From: Ancistrus triradiatus
Lineage: Eukaryota; Chordata; Actinopteri; Siluriformes; Loricariidae
Assembly (NCBI GenBank): GCA_025084515.1
Contig: JAJAGP010001692.1
Span: 62,001-126,000, forward strand
Length of the DNA: 64,000 bases
Reading direction: 5' to 3'
The notes below the pieces were generated by a model that saw nothing but the letters and a program-made list of their open reading frames with translations, made no database searches and was not told the DNA's origin. Both the position numbers and the translations under genes were made by a program. Shown in pieces: positions 1 to 11,879 of the stretch (within the stretch, counting starts at the first letter, position 1; every line of letters starts with the position of its first letter).

Positions 1-1480
1 CGTGCATGTGCACGACTTGATCTGTGTGGTACTAATGACGTGTCCCAGGCCTGCAGTTTGGTATGATAACCGTACCACACACACCCCGAGCTTATGCAGC
101 ATGTATGAACTGTTTACATGTCATTACTACTAGCAGGATTAAGCCCTGGAGCGTCTCTGCCAAGCAGGCTCTGAGAGTACAGAATGTACAAAACTCGCCT
201 GCATGCTTTTGCAGAGACGTAGAAGTTTGGGCAGCCCTGGTCACATTACACGTCTAGACGATTTAGTTTGTAACCACGTTAGTTCTGGTCTTATTTACAA
301 CCTGATTTTGGCAAAACCAGCTTTGAAGGTGCATGCAGCCATTTTAATCAGTTATTTAAAAAGCCAGTCAAGTTAAATGCTGCATTATCTTTTTCACGTT
401 ATAAAATATAAGCAAAAGTTTAAAGCCCTTTCCAAAGGCTTGCCTTTATAACCTGTCTAAGCAGAACTGATTTGTTTGTGGGTTATCCCGTGCAGATTTA
501 GAATACCATCCAAACATGTAGCCTGGACAGTAACAGAGCAGAAGATTCCCTCGTTCGGCTTGTGTATTGGCGTTGCACTAACATGCTGTGAAGTCACACT
601 GTGTTCCAGATTTTTTTATTTTTTTTAAAAGACTAACCTTTAACCCACAGGAAAGCATGTTTAGCTTGGAGACCGAGTTGGGCGGGTTTCTGAAACTCGG
701 CTTCATGTCCACCTGCTCTGAATTTTTGTTTTCCTAAAGTAAACACGCAGCTCATGCAGCCACTTTAGGACAAACTGTTGCAGGATTACGTGCCAGTGAC
801 AGGATTTGATCGAGGTATTGAGCGCTGTACTTTTGAATCCCTCATGTTTAAAGAGAAGGGAGTGTGCCGTAGCTCTGCACATACTTTGATGGTGTTTTTT
901 TTTCCTGCTGATTGCACAGGCATGCATATTTTCAACCTGATACCTGTTGTGAGGAGAGGCTGCTGCTTCTTTGTACGTCTAAATGCGTTTGTGCACATAT
1001 TTCTGCCCACACACCTCATACCAGGGTTAGGTATTGTCGTATAGATTTTTAGCTTTTCTGTTACCGATTGTGCAAAACAAGCTTCCAGTCTTGCAGATCC
1101 GGAACAGGCCTCGTGTTCATGAGCTGCTGTTTTGTAACCCTTTGACCATGTGAATTCTCTCTGTTTGTGCAGTGACGTAATAAAATCGTATCGATCCTCA
1201 TCAGTGATTCTGAGTTCTTTAATTCAGCAGTGATGCTGTTACAGACAGAGATCTCAAGTCGTGTCATTTCTCACACCTTCATTTCTTAAACTAACATTGC
1301 TTGGCGGGGATAGAGGAACTAAAAAAACTATTAATGAATAAGATGACAGTTCTGACATTAAGTGTCATCAGAAGGAGATTTTGGGAGGCTTTAGTATAAG
1401 GAACACACTTTACAACATTAGAAAGGTTTTCCAGATCAAAATGAGCCCTAAGGGAGGAAGAAAATGTTTTTATATTTATT
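1..1480. other. No recognisable gene or repeat
   Basis: This is ordinary unique-looking sequence with a few T-runs. Open frames are below 90 codons, overlap on both strands and resemble no family I know. I see no splice-bounded exon and no terminal repeats. Confidence 0.5.
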
Positions 1481-1489
1481 CATGTACAG

Positions 1490-1905
1490 GTTCAGTCTAA
1501 ATAAGAAGCATGCTTTATTATTATTAGTCTAAGACTAGAGCTAGATAAAAGACAAGAATTATTATTATTATTATTATTATTATGTTTAGTCTAAGACTAG
1601 TTCTATGTGAAACAGGATTTTATTATTATTGTTGTTGTTGTTAGTCAAATATTAAATATTATTATAATATTTAGTCTAAGATTTATTTAATCCTAAATAA
1701 GAAGATACAGGCTTTTATGATTGTTAGTCTGAGTAGTCCTAGATGAAAGACGGATGATATTATTAATATTATTATTATTATTTAGTCTAAGATCTATATA
1801 GTCCTAAATAAAAAGGCTATTATTATTATTATTATTATTATTAGTAGTAGTAGTAGTATTAGTATATTTAGTCTAAGAATAGTTCTGGGTGACAAACAGG
1901 CTTCA

Positions 1906-1937
<32 letters not shown>

Positions 1938-1998
1938 GCTATTATTGTTGTTATTAATATTTACTGTAAGATCTATGTAGTCCTAAATAAGAAAGGGC

Positions 1999-2048
<50 letters not shown>

Positions 2049-2810
2049 TGACTAATTCTAGATCAAACAGGCTTTCTTCTTATTAATTTTATTGTTGTTG
2101 TTACTACATTGGTCCTAATGTAGTGGAAAAACTGTTTTTTTTATTATTATTATTATTATTATTACACATGCAGATGTTCAGAGCACACCTGTAGCAGGAA
2201 ACTGATGTTTAAAAAATTATGATGAAAAAATATTTAAGATTACTTCTTATTGAGAAGACACAAACACCTTTTATTATCATTATACATAGGCAAGAGTGGT
2301 TGTAATTGAAAATAATTAGCTTTTATTATTATTAATGTACAAGATTAGTACTAATTCGGAAGGAACAGTGTTTTTATCATTGATGCACATAAACAGTACC
2401 AGGTTAGTCCTCCTTTCAAAATCCTGTTATTATGCATGTTAGTCCTTATTTGAAAGATTATACTTGTATACGAGATTAGCCCGCATTGTAGCAGAAACAC
2501 TGACCATTATACCTACATGTGATGTATACAAATACAGGATCCTAATTATGAAGAGGCATGCTTTATATTTGATAAGTCCTGATTTTAAAAGGTGGAACAG
2601 CTTTTATTATTGGACATGTACTGCACAAGAGTCCTAATTCAGTGGAATAACTAGCAGTAAATACATGCAGTAGTGTTATGATACTTATTGTTGTGCAGGA
2701 TTGGAAGAAGCACTTATATCATGCAAAAATATAAAAGACTACTCCTAATTAAACGAAAACATTTTATTAATTGTAGTCCCACTTTAGAGGAAGAACACAC
2801 TTTCTGCAGT
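1490..2810. repeat. Degenerate ATT-rich tandem array
   Basis: A unit of roughly 60-130 bp recurs with a core like AGTCTAAGACTAG or AGTCCTAAATAAGAA, followed by GGCT or CAGGCTTT and then a run of ATT triplets. Copies are clear from 1490 to 2110. They decay towards 2800, where only AGTCCTAATT plus a short ATT block is left. ATT runs lie near 1559-1582, 1757-1783, 1819-1850, 1907-1936, 2000-2047 and 2139-2163. The length differences fit triplet slippage inside a minisatellite unit. No coding content is seen. Confidence 0.7.
2000..2047. repeat. (ATT)n microsatellite
   Basis: This is the longest pure ATT run in the surrounding array, about 16 uninterrupted triplets. Confidence 0.9.
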
Positions 2811-2811
2811 T

Positions 2812-2950
2812 TCTGAAATACTCAGCACCAAGAACCATGCCACGTTCAAAGTCACTTAAATCACCTTTCTTCCCCATTCTGATGCTCGGTTTGAACTTGC
2901 TTGTCCTGATTATGTCTGCATGATAAGTGCATTGAGATTGAGTAGCTATG
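2812..2950 (-). pseudogene. Tc1 family F transposase, N-terminal fragment
   Basis: Read on the minus strand, an ATG at 2877 opens MGKKGDLSDFERGMVLGA. This is the typical start of a Tc1/mariner transposase common in fish, just before its helix-turn-helix. Homology is lost after about 20 residues, and upstream sequence similar to the 47.6 kb copy continues to about 2950. The same N-terminus occurs in the longer copy ending at 47591. DNA-binding and DDE domains are missing, so it cannot function. Confidence 0.75.
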
Positions 2951-2959
2951 GGATGGGAG

Positions 2960-4580
2960 TTGGGGCCTTCCCTGAAGTCCCTGCAGTGGGATTTGAACCT
3001 GCTGCCTTTCAATCAGTGGCCCAGAGCCCAGAGAGTCATTATTGCACAAGTGAAGTGAAATTTTATTTATGTGATGCGTTTTACATGCGAGAAAATTAAA
3101 GGTGACGTATGGGCAAAAAATTCGGACTAAAACAAACTTCTGAATTTCTGTTGTAGCCCAGGACTAGATTGAATCCTTGTCCCCTTAAAGCCTTTCTAAA
3201 CGTTTTTACAAACATTTGTGACCAGCAGATTAAACAGTATTACATTTATTAAGCGTCCTCATTCCTAGTCCTTATCCCATCATTTGCACTTTTAATTCTG
3301 TGAAGTTTCTGTGTGACCCGTCAGACCTGAAAAGTCTGATCAGATCCATCACGAGATCTGCACGTCCCTTTAATTTAATTCATTTTCTGGGGCTGGTTTA
3401 GACCTGACCGGAGAAAAGATGCTACAGATTTGAACAAATGTCCTGCAAGTCAATGGAGCCAGTTCTCATGATCATCATTTCTGTGTGTTTCTTTTATAAG
3501 CAACGTCTGGACAAAGTCAGGAAGCCTTATGGCAGTCAGGTGGCAGGAACCTTAATCCACCAGAGCACAAAAGGAGTGTTAATTAATAGCTAATAACAAA
3601 TGGATACCTTTATTAATGCTTCACTTATTGTTTACGTCTGCTTTCCTTAAATGCAGTCAAAGGAACAACCTGTTCCTCATGGACAGCCGCTGATTTTGAA
3701 ATGTGTGCTTATTAATGATTAATAAGACTAACACACCTGTGCCTTATCTGCACCTAAATTTGGGCTGTGTCCTTTACCTTTCCTAATCTATGTGGTTATT
3801 TCAGTGTAGAGTCAATACAGGGCTTTAATTCTGCATACAATCATACGCCGATTAAGTAACGGTCACTGTGTTCATAGCTATTATACTGATCATTATTTGG
3901 ACTTACCTGAAATCAGTGGCTAAAAATATAATACCCACCCCGGTATCACCTACATTACATTGGGAGTACTGGAACATTGAATAAAAGGAATGTAAACTAT
4001 GCAAAGGTTAATCGGGCATTGCTGAATTATCTTATTTTGTTCTCAAAGGTTGTAATGTGGGAGCAAAATTATATTTATTTGCATGTATACTATCTTTAAA
4101 TGAATTCAATTTGTCGTTCCAGCGCTGAATGACTTACTGAACTCAGACTTGAATCTGTAACTTGGTAATGAGTTATCTTTAAATACACACATTAATAGAG
4201 AGAGTTTGCACAGCCATAAAACAATTAAATGAATATGAGCGAGTGTTTACACAGTATTTAGTGTGTGTGTGCTTAGTGTGTGTTGGCTAAGCAGTGAAAA
4301 GCTGAACCGGACAATTAGAGGGAAAAAAAATAAAATATATACTTATTTACTCATTTGGACCCCTTTGTAAGAGGACCGGTCCTGTTGGGTAACTATTTCT
4401 AATAAGATGCTTTTTTTTACTCTATGCAAAGTTGATGATGGTATCACCACAAGTACAGGATGTTCTATCAGCTATGTTTTACTTCATAGCGCACAAGCAA
4501 GCAGAGAAACAAATTATGTTCTTTCGTGGCAATTTTTGGATCAAGAAAAAGGAGACATGGACACCCTTTGTACAACCCCA
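2960..4580. other. No recognisable gene
   Basis: AT-rich sequence without a repeat I can name. An 83-codon frame at 4432-4683 runs into the Tc1 remnant that follows. Its first part matches nothing I know, so I do not call it a gene. Confidence 0.4.
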
Positions 4581-4589
4581 ACTCAAAGA

Positions 4590-5430
4590 AAGACTGGAAG
4601 GGATTTATATATTCCTCCCTCTACAGAGCATAATATCATTAAACGATTCAGAATCTGGTGGAATTTCAGTCCTAAAAGCCTAAACTGGAGAGGGGTGATC
4701 TCTGCTCCCTCAGACGGCACTGCATCAACAACCATCATTCATCAATAGCTGATAGAACCACATGGACAAGGGATTCCTTTATCAAACCTTTATCAAGCTC
4801 TACAATACAGAGTTACATTCACAAATGCCACTTAAAACATTACTGTACAAAAAAGAAGCCTTATGTTATAACCATGTCCAGAAGTGGGGTCGGCTTCTCT
4901 GGGCTCGGAGGCATCTGGGGGGATGGACCATCACACAGTGGGAACGGGGATTGTGCTCAGACCCATCAGTATCACAGATCTTTTTTGGAAGAAATGGATG
5001 AAAAGGAGCATCCAGACTGTTATGAGGAACAAGTCCAAAAGCCATGGTATGGGCATGGTATGGGTCGGGTCAGGGCCCTTGGTAAAGGTCATTTCCACTT
5101 GCAGCATTAATTCAGGAAAGTATACTGAGATTTTAGAGCAACATAAGCTGCCTTTTTCAGGGACGTCCATGCATTTTTCAACAAGAACAAAATCGGAAAA
5201 AGTTAGGACTGAAATATGGAAATCCCTTCCAATTTTTCTTTTAGGAACATTTCAGTCATTTTCTCACAGTTGTTGATGAACTGGAGATCCTCTGATCATC
5301 TTTACTCCTCAAAGACTCAGCCTTTCCATGATGCTGCTTTTGTACCAAATCATGATAGTAATCACATCATTATTTAGTTGTTTTACCTCATTATTAGCCC
5401 TAAATGGTCTCTGTCCCAACTTCCTTCTAC
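4590..5430 (+). mobile_element. Rearranged Tc1 family E copy
   Basis: The plus strand carries broken transposase sequence from about 4595 to 5200. It is followed at 5290-5430 by the element's own 5' leader in inverted orientation, matching the reverse complement of 58870-58995 plus 59210-59240. An intact element would have the leader before the transposase on the same strand, so the copy has been rearranged or is two fragments joined. The match ends near the CTGTCCCAACTT motif at 5413. Confidence 0.65.
4595..5200 (+). pseudogene. Tc1-like transposase remnant (family E)
   Basis: Pieces in several frames match a Tc1-type transposase. A helix-turn-helix-like stretch is seen near 4620 (EHNIIKRF). 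WGRLLWARRHLG and WTITQWERG come before the first catalytic aspartate region at about 4885-4960. A VWVGSGPLVK-like strand lies near 5055-5090. Frameshifts separate them and the C-terminal catalytic block is missing. The closest relative in the window is 59220-60200. Confidence 0.75.
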
Positions 5431-5519
5431 CCTTACAGCTTAAATTCCCAAACCATGCGGTCATATTATAAGATAAAATGCTTTAAACCAGAGATGGATA
5501 TGCTGGCTTGACCACATTT

Positions 5520-5830
5520 TGACTGACCTCATACTCCTTTAGTTTCTTACTGAGATAAGACATTAATGCAGGTGCCCCATGTAGTACTGAGATATTTAAA
5601 ACTACTAACCAGCTCTGTTGGAATGCTTTTAATCTCTATCAGTGGCCATTTAATGTTCCGTCTACTACTAAAACTCAGCTCCTTTGTCTTCCCTTCATTC
5701 ATTTCCTTTTGAAAAGCAATGACATGCTTTAACTATTGTTCCTCAGCAGCCACATCCTTTTCGTTTAATAAACAGAGTAGAGCCATGTCATCTGCATCTG
5801 TTCCCAGTCGTGGTGTTTAAAATTTGGTGC
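5520..5830 (-). pseudogene. LINE reverse transcriptase fragment (Rex1/L2-type)
   Basis: The minus strand reads DADDMALLCLLNEKDV, a premature stop, and then KTKELSFSSRR and SSFKYLSTTWG in one frame. This order fits the palm active site (normally Y/FADD) and following thumb region of fish Rex1/L2-type LINE reverse transcriptases. The first position of the catalytic motif is Asp instead of Tyr/Phe. Two in-frame stops are visible. Endonuclease and upstream reverse transcriptase motifs are not seen. It is an old fossil. Confidence 0.7.
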
Positions 5831-5839
5831 AAGTGTAAA

Positions 5840-6450
5840 ACATTGGGAAGGTTATTAAAGGAAAACGTACATAGTTAGCCCAAGTAAGAAGTCAAAACAT
5901 CAGGATAGAACATCAGGGGAATCAATTGCAAGTTCTGCAGCTGTAAGAGGGCATTTTGAGCATATCTGAATATTGGGGTGGGGACGCGTCTCCCCAGTGT
6001 ATATTTACATTTACAGCACTGAGCTAAAGAGGAGCAGCCATGAAGTGTGGATGATTGAATGAAAGTGATACTGAGCCATGAATTTGCATCATCCAAAGCA
6101 ACGATGCTGGAACTTTTGTCTGGTGCCGTTGTAATAAAGCAAGTAAAGATGAGAGCCTGAAGAGACGATCAAATTTCTCTTCTCATTTACGACAAGGAGT
6201 TGCATGTCAGGTAAAGGAACAGGTGTGGATTGAAATTTTGGACCCTTTTCTCATTCCATCTACGGAAAATAGGTTTGGTGGTGATGAAGTCATTTCTCAG
6301 GATGATGATGTGACTTCCCACAGAGCAAAGAGCCTTAGAGGTTTTTTCAGAAAAGGCAGATCATTTCACTAAGATGGCCAGAAAACAACCAGGATCGGAA
6401 TCTGATCTAAAGTCTGTGTCGCATTGAGAACCTCGATACGATTGTTGTTA
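5840..6450. other. Unassigned
   Basis: Short frames only. The phrase ACATTTACAGCACTGAGC near 6008 resembles the inverted tail of the tRNA-type SINEs elsewhere in the window, but no head is present. Nothing else is recognised. Confidence 0.35.
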
Positions 6451-6454
6451 TTAC

Positions 6455-6785
6455 TAACTAGATCGGAGGTGGCAGAAGTACGTTCTTCTCTTCAGTAAAA
6501 GCACTGTTAATCTGATTCAAAAACATTCATTCATTCACTTTCTTATCCACTTAATCCTGGGCAAGGTGCACGGCAGGAACAGCCCTAGACAGGGCGCCAA
6601 TCCATCGTAGGGCACTCACACTCGTACACAAGAGCACTTTAGAAACACTAATTAACCCACACTCAGGTAATTAACACATGCTAAGTAAAAGTATGACTTA
6701 TACTTTACTCAAACAGAAGTATAAAACTATATGCTGCTAAATACGTAAAAAAAGCCTTTCTAACTACATTTTTGAAGCAGGATGT
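6455..6785 (+). mobile_element. hAT-like short element fragment, split by a SINE tail
   Basis: Sequence starting GGTGGCAGAAGTAC at 6467 and resuming with AGTAAAAGTATGACTTA at 6683 matches the continuous copy at 61152-61325 (GGTGGCAGAAGT, then TCAAGTAAAAG, ACTCAAACAGAAGT-like and AAAGCCTTTCTAA). Between the two blocks lies about 150 bp with SINE sequence. No coding capacity. The superfamily is uncertain. Confidence 0.55.
6526..6637 (-). mobile_element. SINE II tail, antisense
   Basis: The plus strand shows CATTCACTTTCTTATCCACT, AATCCTGGGCAAGG and GCGCCAATCCATCGTAGGGCA. These are the reverse complement of the 3' body of the SINE at 62303-62626. The tRNA-like head is missing, so this is a truncated insertion. 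Confidence 0.75.
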
Positions 6786-6804
6786 ACAGATCCCTCAAAC
6801 ATGG

Positions 6805-7210
6805 TTATAACATAAGGCTTCTTTTTTAATACAGTAATGTTTTAAGTGGCATTTGTGAATGTAACTCTGTATTGTAGAGCTTGATAAAGTTCAAGTAATC
6901 CCTTGTCCATGTGGTTCTATCAGCTATTGATGAGAGACTCAGCCTTTCCTGGATGCTGCTTTTGTATGAAATCATGATTATGACCTGTTTGAAATCACAT
7001 CATTATTTAGTTTTTTAATTCATTACTAGCTAAAATGATGGCTCTGTCCCAATTTTTTGGAATGTGTTGCAGGCCTGAAATGCAGGAATGGATGTTTATT
7101 AACATATGAAATAAAGGTGACCAGAAAAAGTAATTCATAAAATTAAAAAAAGTTTCATACCGTCTGCAATAAAATAGAAGTCAATGGTAAGATTTGAGGT
7201 TGTACATTGT
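6805..7210 (-). mobile_element. Internally deleted Tc1 family E copy
   Basis: The reverse complement carries the outer terminal region (positions 7053-7200, including TTTTTTGGAATGTGTTGCAGG), the leader, and a short piece of transposase coding sequence (6813-6945, matching 59480-59570). The rest of the coding region is missing. It is a deletion derivative that would depend on transposase supplied in trans. Confidence 0.7.
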
Positions 7211-7243
7211 GAGCTCTCCGACAGCGGCCGAGTCATCATACTC

Positions 7244-7268
7244 AACACACACACACACACACACACAC
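7244..7268. repeat. (AC)n microsatellite
   Basis: About 12 AC dinucleotides, just past the end of a Tc1 fragment. Confidence 0.9.
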
Positions 7269-7419
7269 CACAGACTAACAGAGTGATACCTTTTTAATGC
7301 AAAGCATTCATTTTGTTAGACACTTCTTTACAAACAGCATTTGTTGTTAAACCATGCGGTGATGTTTGAGTGCATGGCAGTAATGGAGCTCCTGGGGCCC
7401 ATTAATGAGAAAAGAGGTA

Positions 7420-7612
7420 CAGTGGTACCTCAGTTCTGGTCATTAATTTGTTCCAGAAGGCTTGTTGAGAACCTAAAACGACGAGTACTGAGCAAATGTT
7501 TCCCATAAGGAATAATGTACATTGAATGAATGGGTGCCAGACCCCCAGAAAATCCCCCTGTATAAGACATTATATGCATTAATGGAGCTGTATTGTACAG
7601 GAGCTCCTGATT
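7420..7612 (-). mobile_element. Family H element, right end (inverted piece)
   Basis: A terminal CAGTGGTACCT preceded by TA begins at 7420. The following 190 bp is the reverse complement of 57885-58082, the right end of the other family H copy. It is a TA-target DNA transposon of Tc1/mariner type with no recognised coding sequence. Confidence 0.65.
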
Positions 7613-7734
7613 TACTTATTTTATTTATTTGCTTGTTTTATTGATGTTATTATTAGGTGCATTAAAGCAATTACAGAGTGTGACTAATAATAATTTTTTT
7701 TAAGTTTTAATGGATTAAAATATGAATACAATTA

Positions 7735-8490
7735 CAGTGGTACCTCGGTTCTCGACCACCTCAGAACTCGTCGAATTCGATTCTAGGTGCATTTTGACTA
7801 GAAAAATGTGTCTCGGTTCTCATCTCAGCTGAAACTCAATTCATGAATCACGATTCAGTACACAGTGATTCAGATTCACAATAGCTCTATATCAGTGCAG
7901 ATCTGCTGTGTTTGTGTTTTTCTTTATTTTTACATCTCTGTGTTCTTAGTGCAAATACATCTCCGTGGGTCCTACAAAGGTTCGTTTGTAAGAGCCAACC
8001 GAAAGCAAAACAAGAACTGAATCCTCCAGAACACAGACTGCAGTTAGCTTAGCAGCTATGGTAGTGCCCTGAGTTCATCAATAGAGCAAGTGTTTTTCCT
8101 TTTCCTTTTCAATCCATGACTTTCATAAGCATTTTTCAACACTTTATTATGAAATACGCTTTGTGTTAATGATGTTGGGTGACTGTAGGTTAATGTAAGT
8201 GTTTCAAACATTAACTTGCTTATCTTTACTTATCATTGGCTCTGTTATAAAAAGTACAGGCCGCTCTACCAAACACACATTAAACTCATCAGTTCATGAT
8301 CCATTTAACTTCTGATGGATTTGTTGAACATATCCCCATCATAAATCAGGAGCTCCTGCACAACACAGCTCCATTAATGCTGATAATGCCTCATACAGGG
8401 GGATGTTCTGGACCGATTGCTTCAATTTACATTATCCTTATGGGGAAGATTTGCTCTGTACCCACTCCTTCCTTATCATGCCCATTTCTG
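7735..8490 (+). mobile_element. Family H element, left and central part
   Basis: It begins TA then CAGTGGTACCTCGGTTCT at 7735 and matches 57420-58020 over most of its length. Shared blocks are TGATTCAGATTCACAATAGCTC, GTTAATGATGTTGGGT and CATAAATCAGGAGCTCCTG-like phrases. The right end is lost near 8490. Its right-end sequence instead occurs inverted at 7420-7612, so this copy was broken and partly flipped or is two nested insertions. Confidence 0.7.
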
Positions 8491-8499
8491 TGCCAGTAC

Positions 8500-9770
8500 T
8501 GCTAACAAATTGCTCCAGACATGTGAGCCATTAAGGCCTGTGCCAATATTACTTGCTCATAATACACGGTTGTACAACCTTTTATCAATAGCGCATTCAA
8601 ACCTCATCACACTCGTACTTTGTACTATCTCAATCAAGTGCATCTATTTTTAGTCGTGTAATCATTTTGTATTGCGTTACACTGACCCAGAAGGGTTGGA
8701 GCATAACACCTGGCCTGGCGGATCTCTTCATCCAGACGAAAACATGAGCAGAGGGGGATTGAGACACTAAAATATCGGAAAGATATCCGTCACGAATGGG
8801 CGCTTATATAGCCTATATAATGCAGGTTGTGAGGTTTAAATGTCAGCAATTTTATGCTATCGTTTAACAAAACAATTCCCGTTAACTGGCTTTTAATGAG
8901 GGTGATTCTGGGCCGGTTTGATCCCGACCTCGGATTGTGTGGATGTCCTTCATGTCTGCTGGAGTTTAGTCCGGGTGCTGCTGCGTTCGGGCGATGTGTC
9001 CGAAATTAAGCTGAGGGATTCACAAAGCAGGATTTCTCATTTTATCCAGATAAAATGGGCGGCTCATGGACATTATACTGGACAGTCCAAATGAGGGAAC
9101 TCCTGCCTTGTGAAACACCCCCCTGTTCCTGCGCCATACCGAGCACGAGTGGACCAGCCCCGCGCCACGCTGAATAAATGGGCTCTTTTTTGATGACGGC
9201 TTTTATTTATAAGCTGCGCTCTACAGTAGCCTACATTTGTGCAATAAAGCCTGTGGATGCCTCTGTGAATCTCCAGTTTGACATTGTGTGCAGACTCAGT
9301 GAATGAATGACGCTGATAAGAATGAGCATCTCGTGTAGGCGAACGGCTCCCACGATCTTCCATAAACACCATGATCTGTGCGCTCAAGCGGCTGCTCCCG
9401 TCTGCTGCGCCGCCGTTTGTGAATGAGACTGCAAGTGCTCCACACACCCTCCCAGGCTCGGTCTGTCCTGTTCGACTTTAAGAAGTCTGTTTCCAGGTCA
9501 GTGCTGCTGCACAATACGGCTTTCAGGTTGAAGGCTGCGCATGCTTATGTTGCGGCGTGGTGAATCTGCACGTGTCAAGGGATGATGTTATATCTGTGAT
9601 GTCTGTATAATTACAGTTATGTACGTGACTAAGCTGTTACGGTCAATTACAGATCAAACAACCACTTCATTTGCACTGGAACTAATAAAAGTGCAAAAAT
9701 ATTTGCAGGCCTTAAATTAATTGTAGAACAAATATCACAAACATGTATAATTGACTGCCATTACACTATA
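8500..9770. other. Unassigned, partly CpG-rich
   Basis: No repeat is recognised. From 8930 to 9560 the sequence keeps many CpGs, and a 124-codon frame is open on the minus strand (9073-9447). It resembles no protein I know and its codons look random, so I leave it uncalled. The region could be a regulatory island. Confidence 0.35.
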
Positions 9771-9775
9771 CTACT

Positions 9776-9990
9776 CTCAGTGGCCATTTTAATAGGTACA
9801 CCTGGCAAGCACTGGGTTGTGACATGAAGCGTTATCCTGCTGGGAAGAGCCATCAGAAGATGGTACACTGTGCTCATCAAGGGGTGCACATGGTCAGCAA
9901 CAATACTCAGGTACCCAAAGTGTGCCAAGAACATACCCTCCACACCATTACACCGCCAAGCATCGGACCAGGCAACGATACACATGGCCT
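9776..9990 (-). mobile_element. Tc1 family F fragment with terminal repeat
   Basis: CTCAGTGGCCATTTTAATAG at 9778 is the typical outer end of this fish Tc1 family (GGCCACTTTATTAGG type). From about 9825 the minus strand encodes pieces of transposase: YLSIVADHVHPLM, where VADHVHP is typical, and a degraded strand before the second catalytic Asp. The C-terminal third and the whole N-terminus are missing. It is a deletion derivative related to 46760-47690. Confidence 0.7.
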
Positions 9991-10039
9991 CAACAAAACT
10001 GGACAATAGAAGATGTATATAAATACACACAAGTGTATA

Positions 10040-10700
10040 TGTATATATGTATATATGATTCAGTATAAATGATACAGTATATATGATTCAGTATATGATG
10101 CAGTATAAATGATTCAGTATAAATGATACATTACATATCGTACAGTATATGATAGTCTATGAATCAGTATGATACAGTATAAATGATACAGTATATATAA
10201 TGCAGTATAAATGATTCAGTATATATGATACAGTATAAATGATTCAGTATAAATGACACATTATATATCGTACAGTATATATGATAGTATATGATTCAAT
10301 ATATATGATACAGTATAAATGATTCAGTATATATGATACAGTATAAATGATACAGTATATGATTCAGTATATGACACAGTATAAATGATTCAGTATATGA
10401 TTCAGTATATATGATTCAATATATGATAGTGTAAATGATACAGTATATATGATACAGTGTAAATGATACAGTATAAATGATACAGTATATGACACAGTAT
10501 ATATGACACAGTATATATGACTCAGTATATGATACAGTATATATGATACAGTATAAATGACACATTATATATCGTACAGTATATATGATAGTATATGATT
10601 CAGTATATATGATTCAATATATGATACAGTATAAATGATGCAGTATAAATGATTCAGTGTATATAATGCAGTATAAATGAGCCAGTATTCATCGTATGAA
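10040..10700. repeat. TATATGATACAG minisatellite
   Basis: About 650 bp consists of an 11-13 bp unit, TATATGATACAG or TATAAATGATTCAG, with A/T-length variants, and a repeated TATATCGTACAG variant. Longer blocks such as the CACATTATATATCGTACAG phrase recur near 10130, 10256 and 10560. This shows higher-order duplication of multi-unit segments. Confidence 0.9.
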
Positions 10701-11870
10701 TCACTAATATATATATATAGTGATATACATAATATATAGTATAAATAGTGTATATATAATGCAGTTATAAATACTTTAAATAATCCATTATAGCTATACT
10801 ATGTTTTATTTAAGCTATCATGCTCTGCACGGTATATATGGTTCCTTATGCAGTTTAGATGAGGTCGTACATATCATGCAGTAGATAGTGTATGATGTAA
10901 TATATATTACACTGTACATGTAACATTGTGCAGTATATGAGGCAGTATGCTGTGTATCCACTGACAGGGTCTGAAATTAAAAGTAATTCACTTATAGACT
11001 ACAAAGTTCTTGATGTGTAACCCGTGATCTGTGCCACCATGAAAACACTGATTGTGATTCACAAAGATTGGGAAGCTTAACAAGAAATGTTCTACCTCAT
11101 GTAAAATTAAATTACCATTCTTACTGCTTATTTCAAATGATGTGGGCGTGGATCGCCTACGCCTGATTCGGCTGCGTTCTGCTAATACATATTAACATTA
11201 AACTAAGACAAAAGTAGAAAAAAGGCATCTATGTGAATTAATTAAAACGTGTTAAAACTTGAGTAGATTTGTCCCTCAAGTTCTCTGTAGAATGGTTTTC
11301 TGTTATGAAAAGTACAAATTTAGTGTAAGAAGAAGGCAGCCTGTTGGGTGAAGTCATGCCGTGAGCTGTTTGCATGTGTATGGTGTGTTAGTCAGGCTGC
11401 CTTTGTGCTGTCACAGGACTATTAAAGGAGGAACGCACAAAAAGACGTCGCTCATGTTTCGAACTCTTGTGACCCCAAATGTCATAAGGATGATGAAATT
11501 CAGGCCTCACAAATAATAAACTAAAGCTGGCTGTTGTTTTTCAGCCTCAGTCCGGAGGTTTGAAACTGGAAACAGCTTCAGTTTGTCATTGTTTTTTTTT
11601 TTTAAATAAGAAAATAAATGTTATGTAAGGAAGCAAACCTCACTGTTCTGATCACAATTATGAGGCTTCTGACTCATGACTTTGTCTTTTCCTCTGCGCT
11701 TGCGTACTTAATTGGCTGGCACACACCCACAAGTGCAGCCTTCAGAGCTGAACTTCTGACCTTAAGCTGTCTTTTTTAAAGAGTAAAGACAAGATAAACC
11801 CTTCATCCTGGATACGGCTTGTTTACTTGCATGTGCACTATTTTTTCTCTGTGCACTCCACTTGTGTCGT
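10701..11870. other. Unassigned, AT-rich at its start
   Basis: The first 260 bp continues as TATA-type sequence from the edge of the minisatellite. The remainder has no recognised feature. Confidence 0.4.
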
Positions 11871-11879
11871 GCTTTGCAC

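Noticed and set aside
9073..9447. 124-codon minus frame
   Set aside because: No domain, homology or splice context. The CpG-rich sequence has few stops by chance.
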